From: Mantis religiosa
Taxonomy: Eukaryota > Arthropoda > Insecta > Mantodea > Mantidae
Reading direction: 5' to 3'
Assembly (NCBI GenBank): GCA_030765055.1
Contig: JAUKNK010000326.1
Span: 932,479 to 996,478 of the forward strand
DNA length: 64,000 nt
The position numbers were made by a program, and so were the translations under genes. Below the pieces are notes generated by a model. It was not told the origin of the DNA, made no database searches, and was given only the letters and a program-made list of their open reading frames with translations. Each line of letters opens with the position of its first letter. Position 1 is the stretch's first letter. Positions 11,583 through 22,684 of this stretch are shown piece by piece.

Positions 11583-14261
11583 ATGGCTCAACTAAGGGGA
11601 GGCACATCTCTAAATCGCGGGCTCCTGTGGAACGCGGACGGCATCTACAGGCAGCAGCATGAACTTTAAAGCTACCTGCAGCGTAACAAAATTGACGTCG
11701 CATTCATTTGTGAAACAAAATTAAAGCAGGAGCACACATTCAAGCTCAGGGGTTATCAAATATTTTGGACTGATTGAATAGGCAGACACGGAGGGGAACA
11801 GCTATTTTACTAAAAAACAAAGTTGCTCATGCTGCTGTTACGCTGCCACCATTGTCCACGTTAGAGTGCACGGCTCTTAAAGCACGATTAAGAAACAAAA
11901 CGGTGATGCTGGTGGCCCTCTATCGGCCTCCAAACTCCCCAGAATGTAGATGCGACCTCGAGCAAATCCTCACTTTGAAGGAGCATGTTATAATGGCAGG
12001 TGACTTCAACGCAGGTCACCCCTGGTGGTATTCACGTCGAGCAAACGCGGCTGGAAATCTCCTAGTAGACGTCATAACAGAAAATGACGATCTCGAGGTG
12101 TACTTCCCCCCGTCGAATCCATCTTTTGGCACAAATCAGGGCACTTCGACCCTGAAATTTTGGACTTCGTAATTACAAAAAATGCGACATTAACAAACAA
12201 CGTCTCTGTGTATCACCGCCTAGACTCCGGCCATCTTCCAGTGCATTTTGATATCAGTGGCGCCATCACGGCTTGTCTGACCGGCCCTCTCAGGCGCGCA
12301 GAAACAGACTGGATCAAGTTTACCCTTGAAATGCACGGGATGGCTCAGCCTAGGCTGTCATACTACAGCGAGGCGGACATCGACGTTGCCATTGAAAACT
12401 ACACCGCCTAGCTACACACGGCCAAAAGAAATTCCAACAGCTATACCACAATCCCACCTAGTTTTTGCACGTACCCTGAGGTGGAGCAGCTCATTGCCAG
12501 GAGCGACGCTTGACGAGACTTTGGTGGCTTACCCGCCAGCCTGAGGACAAAGTGCTAGCAAAACGGCTACCCAACGTCATTTGGCAACAAATTAAATTAA
12601 ACAAAACTGAGCAGTGGGAGAAAAACATGTTAAATAAAACACATTCGGACAATTCTTTATGGAAATTATTAAAGGCATTTAAATTCTCCTCGAGCGCTAA
12701 CTCAGGCACTAAGGCGCTACACACTCAGTTCGACCTGCACTTCTCCTCTGAAGAGAAAGCCGAGGTCTTTGCAGATTGTCTGGAAACAAGATTTACAGAA
12801 AACCCTGCGACGAACCCCGAGTTGGAACGGGATGTCCAGACTTGGATACAAAACTGGGTGGCACAGAGGCATGAGCAACACTTGCCCCTGAAAACGACGC
12901 AGTAAGTGTACATGCTCATTAGAAAGCTACCTAAGGGTAAAGCCGAAAGCCCGGACAGGGTGACTAATGGGGAACTCCAACTACTCCCGAGAAAAGCCCT
13001 GGTGCACCTTACAAACCTTTTCAACGCTTGTTTGCAGAAAAACCATTTCCCTGACACTTGAAAACTAGCCAAGGTAATAATGCTCCCTAAGCATTGGAAA
13101 AGCACCAGGCAACCTCAAAATTACCGCCCCATTAGTCTCCTGTCCACTATTGGTAAATTGCTCGAGAAAATAATTCTATTTCGACTCCATAAACAAATTG
13201 CGGCGATTGACATTTCAAATTCACAATTTGGCTTTAGAAAAGGACACTGAACAGACCTTCAAATTTGAAGACCAGTCGATGACGTCACCGAGTAATTTAG
13301 CAATGGGGCTTTAACGTTGGCGCTAATTTTGGACGTAGAAGCCGCATTTGATCGGTGCTGGCACAACGGCCTGATTTAGAACCTGCACCGAGATTTTCCC
13401 GGCCTCCAAAATTCACTGTCATTGCTGCATAATTTAAAAAAAAAAAACAGGCGCTTCTACGTCCAAGTGGGTAACTCCTCCGCAAAGGAGAGAGTGATGT
13501 AGGCTGGCGTACTACAAGCGGCTATTATGTCACCTTTCCTGTACATACTCTTCACCAACGACTTCCCCGTGGACGCTAGATGCAAAGTTGCAATGTATGC
13601 TGACGACACTGCATAATACAACCATCATAAAAATCTTTGTTATGGACTTTTAGAGTTGCAGCGGTACATTGACCGCTTCCTTTCATGGCTGCATTACTGG
13701 AAAATCAAAATTTATGTGAACAAATGCCAGCTTATTGATTTTACAAAGCGGCGCCCTTTGGCAATGGACCTAACGGTCGATGGTCAAATTTTGTACTGTC
13801 GTCAGCAGGTCAAGTACCTCGGTGTGACGTTGACACGCACGATGAATTGGACCACCCACCTAAGAGATAGCGCCAACAAAGGGTGGCAGCGATTAAAGAT
13901 GTGTGCCCCCATATTTAGGAGCAAACAGCTAAAGCTGCGCTCTAAGATCATCCTATATAGATCCTTTATTTTGTCCGTGGTCCTCTACGCCTGCGTGGTC
14001 TGGGCCAACGTCTCCAACACCACCCTAAAGTATCTCCAAACCCTACAAAACCTATCCCTACGCAAAATCCTGTCTTCTCCTATCCGAAAAACAACTGCCA
14101 CCATTCACCAAGAAACCCACATCCCTTACATCAACGAGGCCATCAACAAACGTGCCTCTTCCATCTGGGCGCGCATCTGTCACCATCAAAATCCCACCAT
14201 ACACAATATAGGGAAAGGCGAACCCAAGCACCGAAAACACGCCAGAATCAAAGCATATTGA
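11583..14261 (+). pseudogene. ORF2 (endonuclease and reverse transcriptase) of Jockey copy J5
   Basis: The ATG abuts the ORF1 stop (TAA-ATG). Endonuclease motifs are LLWNADGIYRQ, FICETKL, ALYRPPNSPE, MAGDFNAGHPWW and DSGHLPV; the last normally has Asp where Gly now stands. The RT carries LPKGKAESPDRVTN, NYRPISLLSTIGKLLEKII, SQFGFRKGH, motif A LDVEAAFDR, motif C YADD (13596-13607) with a stop three codons later, then KYLGVTL. The C-terminal segment 13656-14261 is open and ends at a stop just before the 3' UTR (LYACVVWANV, SLRKIL, RASSIWARI). Multiple stops and frameshifts lie between 11650 and 13650. Same family as the fragments at 38930-39170 and 46200-46474. Confidence 0.85.
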
Positions 14262-14619
14262 AGAAAAACAAAAATAAAAAAACAACAGGCCTGCAAAATT
14301 ATGCGCGCCCAACCTTTCCTTGCTCAGGCCACGCTCCCCGGCAGAGGCCGCCATCTTCGGCAGCCCAGGAGTAAGCTACCCGCTACCTCACAGACTAACT
14401 GCGAACACTGTAAATATTGTATATAGCCAAATCTGTACAGTTTAGTGCGCGTGATATTGGGACGTACGTGGTATGCCCAGTGGGGGTGTGTGTGTATGTG
14501 TGCGTGCACGCAAGATTAGCGCAGTATAAATATGTAAATATAAAAACAAGAAAAAGAAAGACAGAGACAAATAACGAGATAAAACTAGTTCTCGGCGGCC
14601 TCAGAACATGTCGCCATAT

Positions 14620-14715
14620 GGGTTTTAGAAGAACCCTAAAGACAATTAAAAACCATACCCAGAATTATAAACCCACGCAAATTTAGAGCCTGTAAGCCGG
14701 GTCCAATGTTACGGC
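14620..14715 (+). other. Two 3' UTR hairpins of copy J5
   Basis: Hairpin 1 pairs GGGTT (14620-14624) with AACCC (14632-14636). Hairpin 2 pairs GCCGG (14696-14700) with ACGGC (14711-14715), with one terminal mismatch. Both are present in the other three 3' UTR copies (37093 and 37171; 39470 and 39549; 46837 and 46913), with differing loops and some wobble pairs. Confidence 0.6.
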
Positions 14716-14798
14716 ACCAGACAAATAAGTTACAAATAAAAAGCCGTAAGCCTTAAGTATTTCCTCATAAGTTCATTTTCCAAAAGATACATTTTTAC

Positions 14799-14813
14799 TT
14801 ATACTTCCATGTG
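14799..14813. repeat. Left 15-bp target-site duplication of the R1-clade element
   Basis: TTATACTTCCATGTG here is repeated exactly at 19927-19941, with the intact element between. Confidence 0.85.
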
Positions 14814-15018
14814 TGGGGCGGGACCCCAAAATCTAGAGAAGCTATTGTTTGCTAGAGAGAAAACCCCGGCGTAGCGGTGCGCTGTCGGGGTTGAAATATT
14901 TTGGGGAGCTCCCACGTTCTCGACGTCCGCCCTGAGCAATAGTGTTAAGTGTTATAGCATTATTGGCCGAGAGGAGCAAAAATAAGATAGGGAGAGAGGA
15001 AGTCTCTTCTGGATAGAA

Positions 15019-16191
15019 ATGGATATTAATCCATTTAAACCTAGGCAATCTCTTCCGAGATCGCCTAGAAGAGATGATAGCCAAGAAGCTATTGAGAAAA
15101 ATGGAGATAAAGAACGTGAGAAAGAAAGAGCAGAAGTTGAGAAACAATCAATCACAAAGTTGATAACAGAGATTACCACCGTAATTGCCTCTGATAAGAT
15201 GTCTGTCTCGACAAAGTCAAAAATAAATAACCTGTTAATGGAAGTAGTAAATATACACGATGATCTGAAAATGGAAATTGTTCAGCTTAAATCGGAATTA
15301 AGGATTATGAAAGAGCAAAAAGCAACACCAAGTATGCCTATGATGACATATGCAGATATAGCCAGCAAGAAAATAAGTAATAATACTTTACAAGTACAGA
15401 AAGTATTACAAAAACAAAAAAGTGTAGTGTTCATCACCTCTGAAGGAAAAAATACAAAAGAGGTACAGGATATGGTAACAACATGTATAAACCCAGCAAA
15501 AGAGAAGTTAAAAATCAGTAATATTAGAAGAACTGAGAAAAATGTTATATTAGAAATAGAATCTAAAGAGGATATGGAAAAACTAATGAAACATGAAGGT
15601 TTGAAGAAAAAGGAACTGAAGGTAGAAGCCCCGAGAAAAAGAAACCCTCTGTTAATTATGTATGACATATCAGCAAATGAAAAGGAAGAAGATATAAAAA
15701 GAAATATATATGATCAGAATTTTACTGAAAGCATAAGTTGGGAAGAATTTGAACAACAAGTAACAATGAGATTCAAAACTGGCCCAAGAAACAGAAACAC
15801 AGTACATCATGTTATAGATGCAACACCAAAAATGAGAAAAATGCCACTAGAAAGTGGACGATTATATATTGGCTTTCAAGCAGTAAATATCAAAGATTAT
15901 GTTGTAGTAGCACGCTGTATGAAATGTCAAAACTATGGACACATAGCCAAATATTGTACTAGAAACATAGTAGTTTGCTCGCACTGTGGTGAGCAAGATC
16001 ATAATAAGCAAGAATGTACAAAAAAGGAACAACCAGGCGTATGTGTACCATATTTGGACAGATTAAGATTTATGAAAGCAAGAGATCCTAATAGACAGTT
16101 CACTCAGGATACCAGTTGTAAAGGAGGGAAAGAATGTCCAATATACAAGATGCAATACGAGAGATTAATTTATAGAACCAATTATGAATAG
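15019..16191 (+). CDS. ORF1 (gag-like nucleic-acid-binding protein) of the R1-clade element
   Basis: A 390-residue uninterrupted ORF. The N-terminal third is Lys/Glu-rich and probably coiled-coil (residues about 25-110, REKERAEVEKQSITKLI). A central region holds SVVFITSEGKNTKEVQDMV and NVILEIESKEDMEKLMKH, as in RNA-binding ORF1 proteins. Two zinc knuckles follow: CMKCQNYGHIAKYC (residues about 300-313) and CSHCGEQDHNKQEC (about 319-332), then a cysteine pair in the tail (CKGGKECPIY). R1-clade ORF1 proteins bind element RNA and localise the RNP. The first ATG follows the 5' UTR and no longer upstream frame is visible. The end overlaps the ORF2 start by 8 nt. It appears intact; whether it is expressed is unknown. 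Confidence 0.85.
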   Translation: MDINPFKPRQSLPRSPRRDDSQEAIEKNGDKEREKERAEVEKQSITKLITEITTVIASDKMSVSTKSKINNLLMEVVNIHDDLKMEIVQLKSELRIMKEQKATPSMPMMTYADIASKKISNNTLQVQKVLQKQKSVVFITSEGKNTKEVQDMVTTCINPAKEKLKISNIRRTEKNVILEIESKEDMEKLMKHEGLKKKELKVEAPRKRNPLLIMYDISANEKEEDIKRNIYDQNFTESISWEEFEQQVTMRFKTGPRNRNTVHHVIDATPKMRKMPLESGRLYIGFQAVNIKDYVVVARCMKCQNYGHIAKYCTRNIVVCSHCGEQDHNKQECTKKEQPGVCVPYLDRLRFMKARDPNRQFTQDTSCKGGKECPIYKMQYERLIYRTNYE

Positions 16192-19100
16192 CTTCTCAAA
16201 TAATGATACTGAACATACTGGAAATAAGAAGAAACATATCTTGAAAATTGGACAAATAAATGCACAACGATAAAAAACTGTCATGCTGGAGTTAAGAAAG
16301 TTATCTGAGGAAATGTGTATAGATGTCTTATGTATACAGGAACCATATACATTACGAGAAAAACCAGTACACACAGCAGTTACATCCAGAAAGATATGTG
16401 ATGGAGAGGATCCTAAGGCTTTACATATAATAAATAACAAAAACATACAGGTGCTAAAGATAAGCCAATATTGCGATGAACATGTAAACTGTGTTCAAAT
16501 TCTCTACAAAGGATTAGACATTATATTGTGTAATCATTATTTCCAATTTATGGATGAAATTGAAATACATCTAAGAAAAATGCAGAGAATATTAGACACC
16601 TACATGAATAAAGCCATAATCTATGTAATGGATTCTAATGCTAAATCGCAACTATGGTTTAGTAAAAATCCTGATATAAGGGGACAAAAGCGGGAAGAAG
16701 TGATAACCAGTTATCAATTAGAAGTCGTCAATAAATACAACAATCCTTACACATTCGAAAATAGAATTGATGCGACTGAAAATATTGATATTACATTAGC
16801 AAAAGGATTCATCTATAATAAAGTGAAGAATTGGAAGGTAGGGCAACAACTAACTTCCAGCGATCACAACTTAATATATTTTGACTTGGAAGTAGAAGGA
16901 ACACCCACCGAATTAGTAAGAAGAGGTAAAAATAAATACAGATAAAGGAGCAGACTGGCAAAAACTGAGAGAAAATTATAATGCACCTCAGACTTCAGAA
17001 AAATGGGATATAAATAAACGTGCATACGATCTCACTAAGAGTATACAACAAGCCATGGAAAAAGGACTAATAAAGAACAAAGAAAGAATAACAAGCAAGG
17101 CAATTTGGAATGATCAATTACAAAAACTCAGAAGAAAGGTGAGAAAAGCCAGAAGAATATACCAAAAAAGTAAAACAGCAAATGAACGTGAAGAAAATCT
17201 ACTACGATATCAATAGCTTAAGGAAAGATATAATTTAAAATTAATAGAAGTACGGAAGTCATCATGGGATAACTTCGTAGAAGAAAATATAAAAGAAAAT
17301 ATATGGGGTGTTCCCTACAGAATTGTAATGGAGAAAATCGCGGCACCAGAAATGTTATCCACATTAGAAAAGGATGATGGACAACTAACTACAACATGGT
17401 ATGAATCTGGGAACTACTTATTACATAAATTGCTACCGGATGATAAAACAGAAACTGATACAGAAATTCATAACCAAAAGAGGAGAGAAATGGAGCAAGA
17501 ATACAACAATAATAGAGTTATATATCCCTTTGATATCTCGGAAGTGAAATTGGCCATCCGTGAGTTAAGAACGAAAAAAGCTCCAGGAACTGACGGAATA
17601 CAAACAGAAGTATTACAGAATCTTGAAGGACAAATAGTACCATATTTATGTAAATTACTAAATGACTGTCTTGTGGAAGGAAGAATTCCTTATTGTTGGA
17701 AGGAAGCAAATGCAGTAATTCTAAAGAAATCCAAAGATAAAAATCCGTTTCATCCGAAAACTTATCGGCCTATATGATTATTAAACACCTTAGGCAAGAT
17801 TCAGGAAAAATTGATATATAAAAGAATAATTGAATTTAGATCATTACTGGGCATGACAGATAAACAATATGGTTTTCGTAAAGGAAGATCTACAGAGGAT
17901 GCAATTTATGCAGCTATAACATATGTTCAAACAACACCTTCTAAATATATAGTTGGAATATTTTTCGATATAGCGGGCGCATTCGACAATCTTTGGTGGC
18001 CTGAACTCTTTAGAATATTAAAAGAACAGGATTATCCAGCAACTATATATAAAAGTTTATTAGACTATTGCAAAGACAGGAGGGTACATCTATTAGGAGA
18101 AAATACTGTGTTAACAAAGAATATAACGAAAGGCTGCCCACAAGGGTCAATCTTAGGACCCCTATTTTGGGACATCATGACTGAGCCATTACTAAATAAG
18201 TTAACACAACAACAAGAAGTGGGTGAAATCATAGCCTATGCAGACGATCTCATGATCCTAATAGATGCCGGAAATAGGAATGAAATTGAACGTAAGGCAA
18301 AGATAGTGATAGAAGAACTACAAAGATGGTGTGATGAAGTCAAATTGGATATTGCACCACACAAATCCGCCTACATGATCCTTAAAGGAAGCCTTCAGAG
18401 AGATCCAACCATCAAAATCAAAGGTATAAACATCAAAAGGGAAAAACATTTCAAATATTTAGGTGTATACTTGGACGAGAAATTAAATTACGATCAACAT
18501 ATAGGAAGGACCACAACCAAAGCAACAACAGTAATGATGAAATTGGCGACTATGACTAGACATAACTTTCGATTACCACTAGAAGCTACAAAGTTATATC
18601 AAACAGCAATATTAAGTGGAATATTAGGATACGCAGCAGGGATCTGGGCCCATAGAGCTAAATTAGGCAAAAACATCAAAATATTAAGAAGATCACAAAG
18701 ACAAGTAATAGTTAGAAGCATGGGCCTAGTTAAAACAACCCCAAATATGGCATTGTTGGTAATTCTGGCCATATGGCCAATAGATCTTGTTATAAGAAGA
18801 CGTGGTGGAAAGTTTTGGTTGAGGAAAAAACACTACAGTAAAGTGAAGGAGATAATTGGGAAAACATGCTACACAGAGAAAGAGATCAACGATGCCTTGA
18901 TTTTAGAATAGCAAACCGAGTGGAACAACATCAAAGAAGGAAGAAGAGCATACGAACTGTTTCCCAGTATACGAGAACGTCTGAAAATGAGCAGCATCAA
19001 ACCCAGAAAAGAAGGAGTGCAGTTTATCACTGGACATGGACCTTTTGGTACATACTTCAAGAAGATTGGCAGTAGTGAACATGATTTATGCACCAGATGT

Positions 19101-19511
19101 AACTCCAGAGCAACACCTGAACACATACTATTCGAGTGTGAAATATATTCAACTGAACTTCAAACTGGTAGACAGCTCTTAAGTGGCAAGCGGATGTGGG
19201 ATATTGTCAGACATAGTGAAAGTTATAGAATACTGGAAGATATGGTGAAGCTGGTATCAGACAAGGTAATGGAAAGTTACAGACAACAGCAGGAGACTCA
19301 ACAACTACAAAGAGCTCGACAACAAATACAAGTCCAGGATGATGTATCACCCAGAAGGTCATCTCGTATTCAACAACAAGGGCAACATCAACAAAGACGA
19401 CCGCCTGTAGAGGACCAACCACTGGACCGCGAGGTCATCATAGAAGAGGAAAGCAACATCAGCCGAAGAAGAGGATACTGGGTCACACTGAGGAACACCG
19501 ATGAAGCATGA
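16184..19511 (+). pseudogene. ORF2 (endonuclease and reverse transcriptase) of the R1-clade element
   Basis: Starts at ATG 16184 inside the ORF1 stop (ATGAATAG). Endonuclease: QINAQR, CIQEPYT, MDSNAKSQLWF, SSDHNLIYF. RT: APGTDGI, motif A FFDIAGAFDNLWWP, motif B GCPQGSILGPLFWD, motif C YADD (18237-18248), FKYLGVYLDE. C-terminal region: GYAAGIWAHRA, FITGHGPFGTYF and the zinc finger LCTRCNSRATPEHILFEC, then a Gln/Arg-rich tail to 19511. Visible lesions are stops near 16270, 17215, 17776 and 18909 and a frame change near 16930. Most stops are one substitution away from a sense codon. All catalytic motifs are still readable, so decay is recent. Confidence 0.85.
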
Positions 19512-19870
19512 ACTCCAGAACAGCTGAGAGGGAACTTATAATAACATTAAATCCCCAAATTATATTATATTAGTTCACACAAAATAAGATAGGGATAAAC
19601 AGGAACACAATCATAAGTTACAGATGGTTAGAGTAGACGTCAGTGGTCAATAATTAAGTTTTGATCTTTGTTTATAACATATTAGTATTTTAAGAAAAGA
19701 ATTGTATTTATATAAAGTTAGGACCACTGACATATAACATAGGGATAATAGGTTGTTGAATTACGACAACTTAGGTTATAGATTGTATTAGCCTTAGGTA
19801 TATTTGCAAAATCTAAACTTTGTAAAAACAATTGTATAAATTATTATAAATAAAGTTATAGACCTGCAAA

Positions 19871-19905
19871 TATGTTCTGGTATAGACTCTAGATGCCAGA
19901 ACATA
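19871..19905 (+). other. 3' terminal hairpin of the R1-clade element
   Basis: TATGTTCTGG and CCAGAACATA form a perfect 10-bp stem with a 15-base loop. It ends 21 bases before the element end and is a candidate structure for RT recognition (inference). Confidence 0.65.
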
Positions 19906-19926
19906 GAAATGCAGATGTTATTTTTT

Positions 19927-19941
19927 TTATACTTCCATGTG
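19927..19941. repeat. Right 15-bp target-site duplication of the R1-clade element
   Basis: Exact copy of 14799-14813. The sequence then continues as background repeat. Confidence 0.85.
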
Positions 19942-22684
19942 AAATCAATTACATAAAGCACCTTACATATTTAGAAACACTAGTATCTTAAATATTACAT
20001 GAACTGAAACGTATTCAACACCTCTGACCTGACAGGTTTCTCTTTCCTGATATACATACGTGGTCACTAATTATTATTTTCTCTACTACCTTATGTTAAA
20101 TACAGTAAATATTAAATTCCAGCAGAACTATGTATCGTTATTTCACGTCAAGCAACTTTTAGGAACTTTGAGTAAAACTGAAAGCATTATATAAAGGCCA
20201 AACGATCTTAGAGTAGCTTAGACCAAAATTAAATGTCTTAAACAAGATATTTATATTGGGAACTTGTCAGTATTTTACACTTTGGAATTCTTATAGTGTT
20301 GTTGAAACGGCTATATTAATGTCGATTAAAATAACATATGCTTTAGATATCTTCATTACAAAGGAATTGGCACTACCTATTTTTTGGAATATCCTCGTAG
20401 TCCTCTTCATTCTAGGCGACATTTGATTAACAAGTAAATCGTAGAGCTCAGCAAAATAGCATGACATAGAGTTAGACTTCCTTATAATATTCAATTTGTG
20501 TAGTACTTTATGGAATTAAACATTTTAGGCATTCTCTGATATTTGCTAAGATAGACACCTAACTAAAATGTTCGTCACATAGCGACCTGCTCCTAAAACA
20601 TTTGACTATCTCGTAAAGACTTGTATAGTATCATACTCCCCTTTATTCTAAAACACAATTATCAATATGTTAATGTTTATCTCGATAGACTCGATCGAGC
20701 AATAGATGTTTGTACCAATAATCTCTACAGGAGTCATGTATTTTTATAAAGTTTTCAATGTCCGCATATGTATATGTGAGTGTTTCTCTACCACATACTG
20801 CAACCTATTCAAAACCAGAATGTCAAGATTTCACGTTTTGCCAATTTTGTTTCTATTGGGACTAGCAATTTTAATAAAATGTAATATTTAAATAACTTTC
20901 CTCATAAATATAACAAATAACGATTGCACATTTACTACAGTTGCTCTCACAAATTTCTTCAGCTGAGAAGAGTTTTGTAAAAGTAGTAAACAAAATCTTA
21001 ATACAAAAGTTCGTTTCTTATACCATAAAATTTATATAAATACCTTCTCTGTGGAGCCAACCATTTCCTATATATCGCTTAGCAATTGATTGAATTTTCC
21101 AAAACTGACATATTTCTCCAATGTTAAATCATTGTATACGTTTTCTCTCTAAGTCATGTAAGGAGAACAGAATTTCAACGTTCATCACATAGCGACAGTT
21201 AACTGTCACTTAAAGACTGCGTACACAACAAATGTAGCATTATTTTGTTAGAATTAAGGAGATAGAATAGTACAATAGTTTAAATAGTAAAGAAGTTCAT
21301 GTGACGTCATTTTAAACTTCTCACTCACACGATTTGCTCCAGGACTGACTTCTAAGGAGTAAATCGTTTTAGTCCAAAAATGTAAATGCATTCCTTGCTT
21401 TTTATTGTTTTTCTGCATATTAGTTGTCTGTTTCTTCTATATCAACAATACAAAGTTGTGTGTATCTGAACTACAAGTTAACCGGTAAAACAACTCGAAA
21501 CATTTGATCAAAGTACTGCATGTTTAATATAGCTGCTTGACAAATCTTGTATCTAGAATTTTCTGAAAACGGCATATGAAGTCCACTTCATTCTAAATAA
21601 CTTCTGTATAACTTTGAAAATAACAGTCATATTACACAAAAATGCGGAATATATGCCAAATAGTATCGGCCATTAGCGATTTTCGAAATGTTCGTCACAC
21701 TTGGTTTAGATTTTCTAATGCGGTAAGTTCAATTCTTGTGTTACTCGTAGTTTAACGGAAATAGCATGGAACATGAAAGGCTGCATCTCTGTTTTTATTT
21801 TTAGCTTCAGCTACATTTAATCGTTCATATGTGACATTTGCTATATGTGTACATAATAATTACCTATAAATTATTTACTGATATATTTTAATGTTAGTTT
21901 ATAATCACACGTTATGTCAATGTTATGTCATTTTACTACTTTTTCTAGGACATACTTTAACAACAGAAAATAGGTATTGCATTCCTCCCAAGTATTTTAT
22001 AGAAAATATTTCGATATTTGTATATTTTATAGAAATGATTAATTATGATGAAACGAGTTTATATTATACAAAAAATTCCTTTTATAGAAAAGGGAAAGTA
22101 GATATATAATTTACACCAAAATTCTTTACCAATCATTGGCTGTACATATGACGTGAATAGGTTGAGTTATTTTATCATATCTTGCGACACCTTGTGACGT
22201 CTTATATCATAAATATGACTCACTAAGATAGGGATTGGTGACATATGACATAAATGTGACGTCATGTGGTCAAATTGTAAGAGTGACAGCGGTAGGATAA
22301 GGGTAGCTGCACACCCATAAAAAATGACTGTAACTTATACTCTAGACCTTTTTACCACTAATTCGGGACACGACCTTATGCTACCATGAAAATAAATTAG
22401 AACAGTAATAGTCCAAAGTATCTTCAATGAAATCCGAAATATTTTAACAATAGCTTCCGCGATATCTAGATTATTGAAAATATCTCTCAAAGTGGGAGAG
22501 ATTTCTCTACAAGTACTTGATATACCCGCATAATTATTCTAAATGTCCTGACAGGAATACCGAGTACTTCTGAACGTTCCCAAAGTAGTTGTAAAAGCGC
22601 TCTGATCAGTCAATAAGGCGAAGACTTCCCTTAAATTGTGTCATATAGCATTAAGCTACCCAAAAGTGACCCATAGTTTACATA
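19942..22684 (+). repeat. Degenerate background repeat, block H copy 1, and unassigned AT-rich DNA
   Basis: The stretch 19960-20900 aligns by eye with 59030-60180: a run through AAAGGCCAA(A/C)CGATCTTAGAG, then CATTTGACTATCTCGTAAAC. The stretch 20780-21230 aligns with 63195-63640 (CCACATACTGCAACCTAT). Part of the repeat landmark for spontaneous-looking GGAAATAGCATGGAACATGAAAGG is at about 21755. From about 21850 to 22684 I see no convincing repeat partner and no gene; the small ORFs there are not supported. Confidence 0.55.

Larger units (their letters stand above)
9462..14759 (+). mobile_element. Near full-length Jockey-clade non-LTR retrotransposon (copy J5)
   Basis: About 5.3 kb, flanked by the 10-bp direct repeat TTTCCTCATA at 9452-9461 and 14760-14769, taken as the TSD. 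Layout: 5' UTR with a 59-bp tandem repeat, ORF1 (9863-11582), ORF2 (11583-14261), and a 3' UTR of about 500 bp with a TG-rich tract and two hairpins, ending in an A-rich AAATAAAAAGCC tail region. The 3' UTR is shared with 36930-37225, 39175-39600 and 46475-46974, so this is a multi-copy family. Both ORFs carry frameshifts and stops; it is not autonomous. The host repeat is continuous across the two TSD copies. Confidence 0.85.
14814..19926 (+). mobile_element. Full-length R1-clade non-LTR retrotransposon
   Basis: About 5.1 kb bounded by an exact 15-bp TSD. Layout: 5' UTR of about 205 bp, ORF1 (15019-16191), ORF2 (16184-19511), and a 3' UTR of about 415 bp ending in a T-run next to a 10-bp stem hairpin. 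The R1-clade assignment comes from the ORF2 sequence (CIQEPYT, FFDIAGAFDNLWWP, GCPQGSILGP, C-terminal CCHC). The TSD lies in the background repeat and not in 28S rDNA, so this resembles the dispersed R1-clade families and not canonical R1. Intact ORF1, few ORF2 lesions and a perfect TSD suggest it is the youngest or among the youngest insertions here. It is more AT-rich than the Jockey elements. Confidence 0.85.

Noticed and set aside
21302..22264. Two TGACGTCA palindromes (21302-21309 and 22257-22264) as CRE-type regulatory sites
   Set aside because: Two 8-mers in a non-genic repeat region can occur by chance, and no promoter or gene is nearby.
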